Source: Plasmopara viticola
Lineage: Eukaryota; Oomycota; Peronosporomycetes; Peronosporales; Peronosporaceae
Length of the DNA: 64,000 nt
NCBI GenBank assembly: GCA_001695595.3
Contig: MBPM02000008.1
Location: 1,664,297 to 1,728,296 of the forward strand
Direction: 5' to 3'
Below, piece by piece: positions 51,638-62,893 of this stretch (its first letter is position 1; the number at the start of each line of letters is the position of its first letter). Both the position numbers and the translations under genes were made by a program. The notes under the pieces were generated by a model. That model ran no database searches and was not told the DNA's origin. It saw only the letters and a program-made list of their open reading frames with translations.

Positions 51638-52039
51638 TTTCTCAGACAATTATAACAAAACTCGTTCATCTCGCCCTCAGCAATCGTGAGCAGTGTGTCT
51701 AATAATTTCATTGTTCTATTTATGCGTTATCAATAATACACTATCAAACCTCCATTACGGCGTAAGATAAAATATAGACCTTTTTTAGCTGGCTTGACTA
51801 GTAGAGGGATACACCCAAGATACTTCCGTCTCTATTAGCATTTTACTTTATCGGTGGTGCCCTTTTAAGCGTACCTCCTTTTGAAACTCCCGATTTCTCC
51901 GATAAAGTTAGAACTATAGCGGTAAGTTATCAGCAAAATTCGGGCTCCCCATTAAACACAAATAAGTATACCCAGGCCATAGCGATGGCGTGCAGACTGT
52001 TTCGTGTGATGGCAATGTAGATAGTGTGTTTTAGCAATT

Positions 52040-52111
52040 GCCCCTATAGCTCAGTGGTAGAGCACCCGCTTAGTAAGCGGAAGGTCGGTAGTTCAATCCT
52101 GCCTGGGGGCA
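52040..52111 (+). tRNA. tRNA-Thr(AGT)
   Basis: Consensus 72-nt gene. Confidence 0.96.
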
Positions 52112-52527
52112 TTTCTCAGACAATTATAACAAAACTCGTTCATCTCGCCTCAGCAATCGTGAGCAGTGTGTCTAATAATTTCATTGTTCTATTTATGCGT
52201 TATCAATAATACACTATCAAACCTCCATTACGGCGTAAGATAAAATATAGACCTTTTTTAGCTGGCTGACTAGTAGAGGGATACACCCAAGATACTTCCG
52301 TCTCTATTAGCATTTTACTTTATCGGTGGTGCCCTTTTAAGCGTACCTCCTTTTGAAACTCCCGATTTCTCCGATAAAGTTGGAACTATAGCGGTAAGTT
52401 ATCAGCAAAATTCGGGCTCCCCATTAAACACAAATAAGTATACCCAGGCCATAGCGATGGCGTGCAGACTGTTTCGTGTGATGGCAATGTAGATAGTGTG
52501 TTTTAGCAATTGCCCCTATAGCTCAGT

Positions 52528-52789
52528 TGAAAGTTGTCATGTATTTAATCTTAACACAACCTATACCTTCTCGGCTTGGCTAGGATTTCTACATTTACAT
52601 TTATAGTCTGAAGATTCTTTTTCGTCTTGTTATTGTCTTTTTCTTGATCGGGGTCGGAAATATTTCGCTTGGGGCCGTCCTCTCCCCAAGTCTGGTTGAT
52701 TACGAAGTTTGTCCGGTGTGGGGCTCGAACCCGCACCACACACCGTGAGGACCAGAAGCATAATCCACTAACCCACGCCACCGGGTCTT
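52528..52789 (-). mobile_element. tRNA-headed SINE, copy 10
   Basis: 262 bp, left stub 52512-52527. The best-preserved copy of array C and nearly the same as copy 5. Confidence 0.88.
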
Positions 52790-52861
52790 GCCCCTATAGC
52801 TCAGTGGTAGAGCACCCGCTTAGTAAGCGGAAGGTCGGTAGTTCAATCCTGCCTGATGGCA
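52790..52861 (+). tRNA. tRNA-Thr(AGT), acceptor changes
   Basis: 72 nt; the 3' acceptor reads TGATGGC instead of TGGGGGC, which removes two pairs with the 5' strand. Confidence 0.83.
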
Positions 52862-53261
52862 TTTTTCAGACAATTATAACAAAACTCGTTCATCTCGCCC
52901 TCAGCAATCGTGAGCAGTGTGTCTAATAATTTCATTGTTCTATTTATGCGTTATCAATAATACACTATCAAACCTCCATTACGGCGAAGATAAATATAGA
53001 CCTTTTTTAGCCGGCTTGACTAGTAGAGGGATACACCCAAGATACTTCCGTCTCTATTAGCATTTTACTTTATCGGTGGTGCCCTTTTAAGCGTACCTCC
53101 TTTTGAAACTCCCGATTTCTCCGATAAAGTTAGAACTATAGCGGTAAGTTATCAGCAAAATTCGGGCTCCCCATTAAACACAAATAAGTATACCCAGGCC
53201 ATAGCGATGGCGTGCAGACTGTTTCGTGTGATGGCAATGTAGATAGTGTGTTTTAGCAATT

Positions 53262-53332
53262 GACCCTATAGCTCAGTGGTTGAGCACCCGCTTAGTAAGC
53301 GGAAGGTCGGTAGTTCAATCCTGCTGGGGGCA
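53262..53332 (+). tRNA. tRNA-Thr(AGT), degraded
   Basis: 71 nt: C2 to A, A to T at the end of the D loop, and one C lost from the T stem/acceptor boundary. Confidence 0.78.
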
Positions 53333-53735
53333 TTTCTCAGACAATTATAACAAAACTCGTTCATCTCGCCCTCAGCAATCGTGAGCAGTGTGTCTAATAA
53401 TTGTTCTATTTATGCGTTATCAATAATACACTATCAAACCTCCATTACGGCGTAAGATAAATATAGACCTTTTTTAGCTGGCTTGACTAGTAGAGGGATC
53501 ACCCAAGATACTTCCGTCTCTATTAGCATTTACTTTATCGGTGGTGCCCTTTTAAGCGTTCCTCTTTTGAAACTCCGATTTCTCCGATAAAGTTGGAACT
53601 ATAGCGGTAAGTTATCAGCAAAATTCGGGCTCCCATTAAACCAATAAGTATACCAGGCCATAGCGATGGCGTGCAGACTGTTTCGTGTGATGGCAATGTA
53701 GATAGTGTGTTTAGCAATTGCCCCTATAGCTCAGT

Positions 53736-53996
53736 TGAAAGTTGTCATGTATTTAATCTTAACACAACCTATACTTCTCGGCTTGGCTAGGATTTCTACA
53801 TTTACATTTATAGTCTGAAGATTCTTTTTCGTCTTGTTATTGTCTTTTTCTTGATCGGGGTCGGAAATATTTCGCTTGGGGCCGTCCTCTCCCCAAGTCT
53901 GGTTGATTACGAAGTTTGTCCGGTGTGGGGCTCGAACCCGCACCACATACCGTGAGGACCAGAAGCATAATCCACTAACCCACGCCACCGGGTCTT
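53736..53996 (-). mobile_element. tRNA-headed SINE, copy 11
   Basis: 261 bp, left stub 53720-53735. One C-to-T change in the head (accacatacc) and one C lost in the tail region. Confidence 0.87.
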
Positions 53997-54067
53997 GCCC
54001 CTATAGCTCAGTGGTAGAGCACCCCTTAGTAAGCGGAAGGTCGGTAGTTCAATTCTGCCTGGGGGCA
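53997..54067 (+). tRNA. tRNA-Thr(AGT), one-base loss in anticodon stem
   Basis: 71 nt; the anticodon stem lost a G (gcaccccttag) and the T loop/stem boundary has C to T. Confidence 0.8.
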
Positions 54068-54465
54068 TTTTCAGACAATTATAACAAAACTCGTTCATCT
54101 CGCCCTCAGCAATCGTGAGCAGTGTGTCTAATAATTTCATTGTTCTATTTATGCGTTATCAATAATACACTATCAAACCTCCATTACGGCGTAAGATAAA
54201 ATATAGACCTTTTTTAGCTGGCTTGACTAGTAGAGGGATACACCAAGATACTTCCGTCTCTATTAGCATTTAACTTTATCGGTGGTGCCTTTTAAGCGTA
54301 CCTCCTTTTGAAACTCCCGATTTCTCCGATAAAGTTAGAACTATAGCGGTAAGTTATCAGCAAAATTCGGGCTCCCATTAACACCAAATAAGTATACCCA
54401 GGCCACAGCGATGGCGTGCAGACTGTTTCGTGTGATGGCAATGTAGATAGTGTGTTTTAGCAATT

Positions 54466-54537
54466 GCCCCTATAGCTCAGTGGTAGAGCACCCGCTTAGT
54501 AAGCGGAAGGTCGGTAGTTCAATCCTGCTTGGGGGCA
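54466..54537 (+). tRNA. tRNA-Thr(AGT)
   Basis: 72 nt; one C-to-T change closing the T stem leaves a G-U pair. Confidence 0.92.
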
Positions 54538-54950
54538 TTTCTCAGACAATTATAACAAAACTCGTTCATCTCGCCCTCAGCAATCGTGAGCAGTGTGTCT
54601 AATAATTTCATTGTTCTATTTATGCGTTATCAATAATACACTATCAAACCTCCATTACGGCGTAAGATAAAATATAGACTTTTTTAGCTGGCTTGACTAG
54701 TAGAGGGATACACCCAAGATACTTCCGTCTCTATTAGCATTTTACTTTATCGGTGGTGCCCTTTTAAGCGTACTCCTTTTGAAACTCCCGATTTCTCCGA
54801 TAAAGTTGGAACTATAGCGGTAAGTTATCAGCAAAATTCGGCTCCCATTAACCCAAATAAGTATACCCAGGCCATAGCGATGGCGTGCAGACTGTTTCGT
54901 GTGATGGCAATGTAGATAGTGTGTTTTAGCAATTGCCCCTATAGCTCAGT

Positions 54951-55209
54951 TGAAAGTTGTCATGTATTTAATCTTAACACAACCTATACCTTCTCGGCTT
55001 GGCTAGATTTCTACATTTACATTTATAGTCTGAAGATCTCTTTTTCGTCTTGTTATTGTCTTTTCTTGATCGGGGTCGGAAATATTTCGCTTGGGGCCGT
55101 CCTCTCCCCAAGTCTGGTTGATTACGAATTTGTCCGGTGTGGGGCTCGAACCCGCACCACACACCGTGAGGACCAGAAGCATAATCCACTAACCCAGCCA
55201 CCGGGTCTT
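54951..55209 (-). mobile_element. tRNA-headed SINE, copy 12
   Basis: 259 bp, left stub 54935-54950, with several single-base losses (gctagattt, ttacgaattt, acccagcc). Confidence 0.86.
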
Positions 55210-55278
55210 GCCTATAGCTCAGTGGTAGAGCACCCGCTTAGTAAGCGGAAGGTCGGTAGTTCAATCCTGCTGGGGGCA
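55210..55278 (+). pseudogene. tRNA-Thr, shortened acceptor
   Basis: 69 nt: two Cs are missing from the 5' acceptor (gcctatag) and one C from the 3' T stem. Confidence 0.78.
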
Positions 55279-55670
55279 TTTTTTCAGACAATTATAACAA
55301 AACTCGTTCATCTCGCCTCACAATCGTGAGCAGTGTGGTCTAATAATTTCATTGTTCTATTTATGCGTTATCAATAATACACTATCAAACCTCCATTACG
55401 GCGTAAGATAATATAGACTTTTTTAGCTGGCTTGACTAGTAGAGGGATACACCAAGATACTTCCGTCTCCTATTAGCATTTTACTTTATCGTGGTGCCTT
55501 TAAGCAGTACCTCTTTTGAAACTCCCGATTTCTCCGATAAAGTTAAATATAGCGGTAAGTTATCAGCAAAATTCGGGCTCCCATCAAACCCAAATAGTAT
55601 AATCCAGGCCATAGCGATGGCGTGCAGACTGTTTCGTGTGATGGCAATGTAGATAGTGTGTTTTAGCATT

Positions 55671-55739
55671 GCCCTATGCTCTGGTAGAGCACCCGCTTAG
55701 TAAGCGGAAGGTCGGTAGTTTCAATCCTGCCTGGGGGCA
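55671..55739 (+). pseudogene. tRNA-Thr, degraded 5' half
   Basis: 69 nt: bases are missing throughout the acceptor and D arm (gccctatgctctgg) and a T is inserted before the T loop. The anticodon arm is intact. Confidence 0.77.
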
Positions 55740-56145
55740 TTTTGTCAAGACAATTATAACAAAACTCGTTCATTCGCCCTCAGCAATCGTGAGCAGTGTG
55801 TCTAATAATTTCATTGTTTATTTATGCGTTATCAATAATACATATCAAACCTCCATTACGCGTAAGATAAATAGACCTTTTTTAGGCTGGCTTGACTGTA
55901 GAGGGTACACCCAAGATACTTCCGTCTCTATTAGCATTTTACTTTATCGTGGTGCCCTTTTAGCGTACTCCTTTTGAAACTCCCGATTTTCTCCGATAAA
56001 GTTAGAATATGCGGTAAGTTATCAGCAAAATTCGGGCCTCCCATTAAACCCAAATAAGTATACCCAGGCATAGCGATGGCGTGCAGACTGTTTCGTGTGA
56101 TGGCAATGTAGATAGTGTGTTTTAGCAATTGCCCCTTAGCTCAGT

Positions 56146-56402
56146 AAAAGTTGTATGTATTTAATCTTAACACAACTATACCTTCTCGGCTTGGCTAGGA
56201 TTTCTACATTTACATTTATATCTGAAGATTCTTTTTCGTCTTGTTATTGTCTTTTTTCTTGATCGGGGTCGGAAATATTTCGCTTGGGGCCGTCCTCTCC
56301 CCAAGTCTGGTTGATTACGAAGTTTGTCCGGTGTGGGGCTCGAACCCGCACCAACACCGTGAGGACCAGAAGCATAATCCACTAACCACGCCACCGGGTC
56401 TT
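56146..56402 (-). mobile_element. tRNA-headed SINE, copy 13
   Basis: 257 bp. The left stub is 15 bases (56131-56145) and the edge reads aaaagttg. It lies one monomer before LINE copy 3, just as copy 7 precedes LINE copy 1. Confidence 0.86.
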
Positions 56403-56474
56403 GCCCCTATAGCTCAGTGGTAGAGCACCCGCTTAGTAAGCGGAAGGTCGGTAGTTCAATCCTGCCTGGGGGCA
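56403..56474 (+). tRNA. tRNA-Thr(AGT)
   Basis: Consensus gene; last complete tRNA before LINE copy 3. Confidence 0.95.
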
Positions 56475-56867
56475 TTTTCAGACAATTATACAAACTCGTT
56501 CATTCGCCCTACCAATCGTGAGCAGTGTGTCTAATAATTTCATTGTTCTATTTATGCGTTATCAATAATACCTATCAACCTCCATTACGGCGTAAGATAA
56601 AATATAGACCTTTTTTAGCTGGCTTGACTAGTAGAGGGATACACCCAAGATACTTCCGTCTCTATTAGCATTTTACTTTATCGGTGGTGCCCTTTTAAGC
56701 GTACCTCCTTTTGAAACTCCCGATTTCTCCGATAAAGTTAGAACTATAGCGGTAAGTTATCAGCAAATTCGGGCTCCCATCAAACAAAATAAGTATACCA
56801 GGCCATAGCGATGGCGTGCAGACTGTTTCGTGTGATGGCAATGTAGATAGTGTGGTTTTAGGCAATT

Positions 56868-56883
56868 GCCCCTATAGCTCAGT
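56868..56883 (+). repeat. Left target-site duplication of LINE copy 3
   Basis: tRNA-Thr bases 1-16. The matching right copy lies beyond the window. Confidence 0.9.
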
Positions 56884-56892
56884 TTAAAGTTT

Positions 56893-56913
56893 GTCTATTA
56901 CGTTAAAATAGAC
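56893..56913 (-). other. 3'-terminal hairpin of LINE copy 3
   Basis: Stem GTCTATT/AATAGAC as in copy 1, with loop acgttaa. Confidence 0.68.
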
Positions 56914-57084
56914 TGAGTTGCTTCTCAATCTACCGGTAACTGACTAATCTTACTGATATAAATACTAATTTACACTTTTTTGGAGTTGTACCTTTTATGT
57001 AAGCGACGGTCCTTGAATCTTACCTGAACAGATGTTTTGTTGTCGATGTTTCTTGGTAGAGGTTGTTATGCCGAAAAAATTCAA

Positions 57085-57156
57085 GATCAACTGGCTCAAA
57101 CGGTAGAGCACTCGCTTTCCAAGCGGGAGGTCTTGGTTCAAACCCCACAACGTACA
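57085..57156 (+). pseudogene. tRNA-Gly(TCC)-like sequence, copy 3
   Basis: Same D and anticodon arms as at 10896. The 5' strand of the T stem is damaged (ggtcttggttc). Confidence 0.55.
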
Positions 57157-57401
57157 GCATTTGATTCCGGATCGCTTCCTCCATAACGTAGAAATGGCCG
57201 ATATGGGTTTCACAACCCTAGCCGAACAAACTTGGAGAGGGTGAGAAAGATCCTCCGCGCGTACACTAAGTCCCATTGGCGGAGTCCCTTCTGTCCAGTC
57301 TCCCGGGTACACTGTACCTTAAGAGGCAAAGACAAAACGGCTCCAGGTGTACAGAGGTCGGATCACTCATCAGAGTTTCCTTTTTAACTTTTTTTTTTTT
57401 C

Positions 57402-58642
57402 TTAAGTCACCTTCACCCTGCGGATGAACTTGATCATGCGCAGCCATGTCTGGTCGCCGATGCCGGAGTCAATGCCGTCTTCGCGCACGATGATGTCCTC
57501 GTCGTCTGTCACTTCCATCGCGAAGCAATGTGCACGCATGTTCCGCTTGAATGCACCGACGATGTATACTCCCGGCTTCAGCACTCGCACGCCTTGCTCG
57601 TTTGGGAGGACTCGAGTCGCGAAAGCCATGGGGCCCGCACCATCGCCGTCAAAGAGGTTGACCCGGAGTGTCTTGAGGTCGAGCTTAATCCCGCACTTGG
57701 TGACGCCCTTGGCGCAGTAGCGCAGGATCTCGCTTGTTTTGTGGAAGCCTTGTTGTAGCTGGACCTTCGCAGCAAGCGCGTCTGTCAGGTACTCCGACCA
57801 GATTGCCGGGAGAAGGGCGCTCTGTTCTTGGTAGCCAAGCAGCTCGAGCGCCATCTGAAAGGCATGTGGCACGCAGGAGTTGTCTTCATTGTCAGCGACA
57901 GCTGCGAATGCTCGGGCGTTGCGGCTGATGAATGCTTGGAACGTCACCTCCCGGTTGGGATACCGCTCGAGATACGAGTCGAGCGTCTCGACCAGGTTGG
58001 TATTGCCGTCTTCGATCAGCTGGTCTCGTGGCAGCCAGATCGGGTCGGCGCCGTCGCTCCAAGTCACGCGATACTCGAAGCCGCTGGACACCTCCCGTCG
58101 GTTGTCGATGCAGTCAATCTCGCCGACCTCAACGCTGGGCTTGGATCGCCGAGTGCGCTTGACTGGGCGCATAGCTTCGAGTTGGTCGGCTGTGCGCTTG
58201 CGGAGCGTGTAGCCGCACACAGTTGTTGTCGCAGCAAGGTCGAGAACAGGAGGCGGGAAACGAGGATGCTGGAGTCAGGATGAAAGGCCTGTCGTCGATA
58301 CCGTCGTCGCTGTTGCCGTCGTCGCTGGTGCTGTTGTTATTGCTTGCACCATCGTCGTCTCCTTCGCCATCTTCTTCGCCGCACTGTGAGGCTGGTGGCA
58401 CGTCGGACGGCCCATCCATGGTGTCGTCGACCAGCCCCTCCTCTTCCATCGGTTTCTCAACCCTACCCTCACCGCTCTTGTCCGAGTTCTCTGCCTGGCT
58501 TTCCTCTGGGCTCATGCCCCCGTCCCCTTTCGGGTGCAGCCGGAGACAATACAGTCCGCAGAGGGAAGTCAGGTTTCGAACCGGTTAAGGCGGCTTGGGT
58601 AAAGTCGACGGGGCCGATGGCGTGGAGGTGCTGAGGGGACAT
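57402..58642 (-). pseudogene. LINE copy 3 ORF3: chromodomain plus putative cysteine protease
   Basis: The C-terminal 272 residues (58220-57402) are intact and differ from copy 1 at few positions. The chromodomain and the candidate Cys/His/Asp residues are unchanged. Upstream, two C runs in the ccccgtcccc stretch (~58517-58530) and the gggaaa stretch (~58257) are each shorter than in copy 1, giving two breaks. The frame intact here at 58300-58340 is the one broken in copy 1. The presumed start is the ATG at 58642. Confidence 0.7.
58499..58568 (-). ncRNA. Conserved structured element, LINE copy 3
   Basis: Same arms as copy 1 (CTTTCCTCTG/CAGAGGGAAG). The core is two C shorter in its C runs. Confidence 0.5.
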
Positions 58643-58771
58643 CTTGGTTCGCTTGTGCAGGTGCGGGAAAATTCGGAAATGAGACGTTTGGACTTGTGGC
58701 GGTCTGTGGCGGAAATTAATAACTCTCAAACAGCATAATGTCGACTCGATTTCTCGATCGGAGGACTTCGG

Positions 58772-61700
58772 TCATAAACTTGACTTAACACTGGTGATGT
58801 TCGGTTGCCGGTCTGCAAAGTCACCGAATGCCGAATGAGTCTTCATCGCTTCGATCACTCGTTGTAGCCCGCGACTCTCTTCCCGATCGTACAACCGCCG
58901 TTGGAAGAACCGAACGTGCGCACAGAACGTCGAGAAGATCACCGCGAGCGCCGGAGCTACTGGTGTCGGCTGTCTTCCGTCGAACAGACACCTGTTGCGA
59001 TCCGTCCAAATCGTGTGTAGCGTCGCAGCTCGGAGAACGTGCCACACGTCGTGCACCACGTCAGCGCACTCGTCCCAGTCTTCGCGGACGCGCAGCTTGT
59101 TCCCGAGAGCGATGTCAAGCCAGCCAGAGCGAGAGACGAAGAAAGGCGAGACGAGTATCAAGACCTGCCGCCACAACTGCGATGCGGGCATGCAGTCGAA
59201 GAACAGGTGTTGTTCCGTCTCGATTGCTTCGCAGCTGTCGCGCACACAGATGCGGATGCCCGGACGTGATGGTTCCAGGAACCAAAAGCGTGAGCGCACG
59301 GGAAGCAGCCGGAACGCGAGTCGAAACTGCAAGTCGTCGAAGACCGGCAGCAAGATCTTACTCAGTCTCCTGCCGTGTTTGACGAATGCCTTGATTCGGT
59401 GTTCGTTGACACGCTGAGAGAAGATGGTCATCGGATGTGGCTTGCTCGGCAGCTTGGGTGTCCAGATGACTTGCAGAAGCGCCGATCTCGGGATCGCCGG
59501 GATCAAGCACTTCCTCGTGCCACTCGTGCATCCCAAGTGCGGGAGTAGACGCTGCGAGCTGGTGTTTGACGAGTTTCGCACCAGCTGCAGTGCACCAAGT
59601 CGATCCACAATCTGCGTTGCCTCGCCATACAGTGCACGTAGCCACTTTGCTTGTACACCCGGCAGAACCGGTACAAATGTGAAGTCGATGTGGCGTTGGA
59701 CGAAGTCTTCACAGGTCGGCCACGCCTCACCCTCGAGTCGGAAGTCGGCAAGCGACCGCAGATTAAACACACGCGAGACATGCAGACGAAAGCTGCGCTG
59801 TGGCTCGGGAACCATGCCGAGACATCGTCGATGTGCTTCTGTTGTTGCTGTCCGCATGGCCTTCTCATAGTGCAGCTCTGCGTCTGCATGGAACCAGATC
59901 GGCTGATTTAGACCATACATTGCGCGATCGTTCCGGCAGGCCGCGCCACGTAATCTCCCAGCGCGACTTGTACCACCACGTCCACGTTGCTCTCCACCAT
60001 ATTGACACTTGACTCCATCCGATGAGCTTGCCGTGTCGAAGCGGAGAGATAGTGAGGAAATCCAGCGCGGTGCATCTGCCGTAGCAAGGCATCACGGATG
60101 TCAGTAACTCAACGCTCGCAATTGTCCAGTTTCTCACATGGGTTGCACTCGCCGCGTGCATGAACTGCAGCAGTAGTGCGAGACGCTGACACCTAAGTGC
60201 GCGTCGAGTCTTGGAATTCCCAATCCACCGTCACTGCGCCGCTGGTGCAAGAACTCACTCGGGATGAGCTGTACATGCTTTGCATCGCGGTCGTGCTTGC
60301 GGCATAAGACGAAGCGGTTGAGCATCGACTGCCAGCGTCGCACAACTGTCTGTGGAATTGCTACATGCTGTGTGTAGTGCCACAGGCGCGAGAGCACCAT
60401 CGTCTGTGCTACTAGGAGTCGACCACGAAGCGTGCGCGCGCGTCGGTACCAAGCCTTAAAGCCGTCGTAAAAGCGCTGATCAAGAAACTCGATGATCATG
60501 TTGTCTAGAGGCGCTTGTCCGAATGGAATGCCCAAGTATTTGACCGTGTCCGTGCGCGCGAGTACATGGACGCCAGGCATCGCAGGGCATACGACATTCC
60601 GATTCAGCGCCAGCAGCACAGACTTGGACAAGTTGAGTTTTGCACCAGAGCCTTGGCAATACTCGTCCACGGACGCAAGTTGCTCCTGGAGGTTCACGAT
60701 CGAGCTTGCGAGAAGCGTCGAGTCGTCCGCGAAAAATACACTTGTCACCGTGTGGTCTGCGTTCAGGCACAGGCCGTGTTCCTCGTGCGCGCGCAGCATG
60801 TTCCCGAGCGGCTTGATCGTGAGCACGAAGAGTAGCGCCGAGAGCGGATCGCCTTGCTTCACGCCGCGTGTCGGATGTAATGCTGGCTGGACGTTGCCGT
60901 TGATCAGCAAGTGCGCTTGGGGGTTCGTGTACAACAGTCGGATCCACTTGATGAAGCTCTGTCCAAAGCCCATGCGCTTAAGCAGCCGGAACATGTAGTC
61001 CCAGTTGACGCGGTCGAAGGCCTTCTGAAAGTCCAAGAATAGCGCGTATGCCTCTTCGTCACGGTTTGTGACGAGTTCTTGTAGGTCGGATAGGAAGCGC
61101 ACGTGGTGATGGATCGAGCGGCCTTTGACAAATCCCTTCTGGTCCGGATGGATCAAATCAAGGATTACGCCCTGCAGCCGAAACGTAAGCGCTTTCGAAA
61201 GCACCTTCACATCGACTGGTATGAGCGCGATCGGCCGGTAATTGCTAGGCTCGGCGCGTGAGCCCTTTTTGTGGAGTAGCACGACGGCCGACTTGCGCTG
61301 AGACGCCAGGAGCTCACCGCGTCGGAGTCGGTCTGAGAACACAATCGCCAAGCACTCGCCAAACACGTCGGGCGCCACCTGGTAGAAACCAGCGGTCAAG
61401 CCATCCATTCCCGGCGATGACGTCGCCTTCATATGCTTGATCGCACCTGCGAGGTCTGCTGCTGTCAACTCAGCGTCGAGCATCTCGCGGTCAGAGTCCG
61501 CGACAAAGCACGAGACTGAGTCGAGAAGCTTGCGCTGCATGGCGTCATTGGGTAGATGAGCGCGTCCTCCAGGGCTTTCAAGGTCTCCCATTTCAGACCC
61601 CCAGTGCTCCAGGAAGCGGAGCGAGATCTCGTGCGGATTCGTCGAGACACCTCCACTTGGTGTCACAACTTCCTCGATCGAGACTCGTCGCAAGCTCGTG

Positions 61701-61795
61701 TCCAGCGGACGGAAGAAGTGCTTCGTGGACTTCTCGGAGTTGGCGGCCTGGAAGTCGAACGCAGTGTCTTGATTGTACTGACTCGTCCGCATCAC
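58772..61795 (-). pseudogene. LINE copy 3 ORF2b: reverse transcriptase, broken
   Basis: All RT motifs of copy 1 are present (LDFQKAFD, GVKQGDPLS, FADD, KYLGIP, and the CVRDSC...HLFFDC knuckle). Losses at about 60197 (cctaagtgcgcg) and about 59932 (gttccggcagg) split the frame into three pieces. The catalytic part (61795 to about 60200) is unbroken and starts at the same TGATG overlap as copy 1. Confidence 0.9.
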
Positions 61796-62850
61796 CGTCT
61801 CTTGTAGTTGCTCATAGCTTCGTCGAAGAGCTCGCGGTCAATGTCACTCGACGACACGCGGAACCGCGCGGCAGCTTTATCCAGCGCGACGCGGGAGTCC
61901 TCGATGGCTTGTGAGTCCTGCTGTCTGAGCTTCTTCTGCATGTCTTGTAGCTGCTTCTTGATGCTCGCCTTCCACTGGTCCCAGATCTTACCCGGGTTCT
62001 CCACGCTGCGCAGTTGATCACGTATTATCTCTGCTTCCTTCTCGATCGCCAAAATGACCTGTGGGAAGTCTAGCAGGTACCGTGGGAACTTCCAGTATCC
62101 GACCGTGAAGCTGCGTGCTGGAGCGGAGCGAGACGCTGTGCGCAAGGTGGTCGCCGGCATGCTTGGGCAAGAAGTACTTGGACTTGTCGTAGAAGCGGTC
62201 ACAGAACCGTTCCGACATCAAGATGTAGTCCAGCCGGTTCTTCCGTGGAAGCGGACCGGTGAATACGCGCTTAGTGTCATTGTGGATCCGCCAGGCGTCG
62301 ACGACCCCAAGCTTTGCGAGCCACTCCAGACAGCTGGAACGACTTGAGTCGTAGCGCAGATCGGGCGTAGAGCAGTCTAGTCGCGGATCAAGCGGTGTGT
62401 TCAGGTCCCCGAGCACTAAGTGCGTCGCGTCATCCTCAAATCATCGGTCGACAGACTCATGAAGAATTGTTGCTTCTCTTGGCGATCAACTGGCGCGTAC
62501 ACGTTGTGAATGTAGACGGGAGCAGGCTCGACCGTCACTTTCACGACGAGGTACCTCCCTGACACTGAAAGGCGCGATATCTCAGCAGCCGTGTCGAAGC
62601 CGGGGAAATCGGAGCGTAATAGCGTCAGGACTCCATTGCATCGACCACGCGTGGGTCGATCCAGTAACGCGTTTGGGTCATTTACGAAGATTTTGTGCGT
62701 GAAGCTCGAGTCGAGGTGGAAATTGAAGGTTGAGAGGTGTTGTGCGTCGCCAAACTTGGTTTCTTGGACGCACGACACCGAATGCTTTGAGAGGAGGTTG
62801 TCAATGAAAAGGTGGCCGTTTTTCTTGATGCCGTTGGTGTTCACGGTCAT
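61792..62850 (-). pseudogene. LINE copy 3 ORF2a: APE-type endonuclease, broken
   Basis: NTNG, QETK, NVYAP, GDLN, LDYI and GDH are all readable. One-base or two-base losses near 62440 and 62100 split the frame. It retains the TKR segment before VFTGPLP that copy 1 has lost, as does LINE copy 2. It ends in the same TGATG stop-start overlap. Confidence 0.88.
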
Positions 62851-62893
62851 CAGAGAGACGGCATTCCAGGCGTGCTGTGCAGCCGAGGCAACT

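Larger units (their letters stand above)
47685..56883 (+). repeat. tRNA-Thr tandem array C, with SINEs and many indels
   Basis: Sixteen tRNA-Thr copies and six SINEs in monomers of about 458-483 bp. From 48.4 kb onward one-base gains and losses are frequent in both spacer and tRNA, unlike array B. It ends in a stub split by LINE copy 3. No protein gene is present. Confidence 0.95.
56884..57401 (-). other. LINE copy 3 3' UTR
   Basis: The same organisation as in copy 1: an A-rich tract (T12 at 57389-57400 on the plus strand), an antisense tRNA-Gly-like sequence (57085-57156) and a terminal hairpin. Confidence 0.75.
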
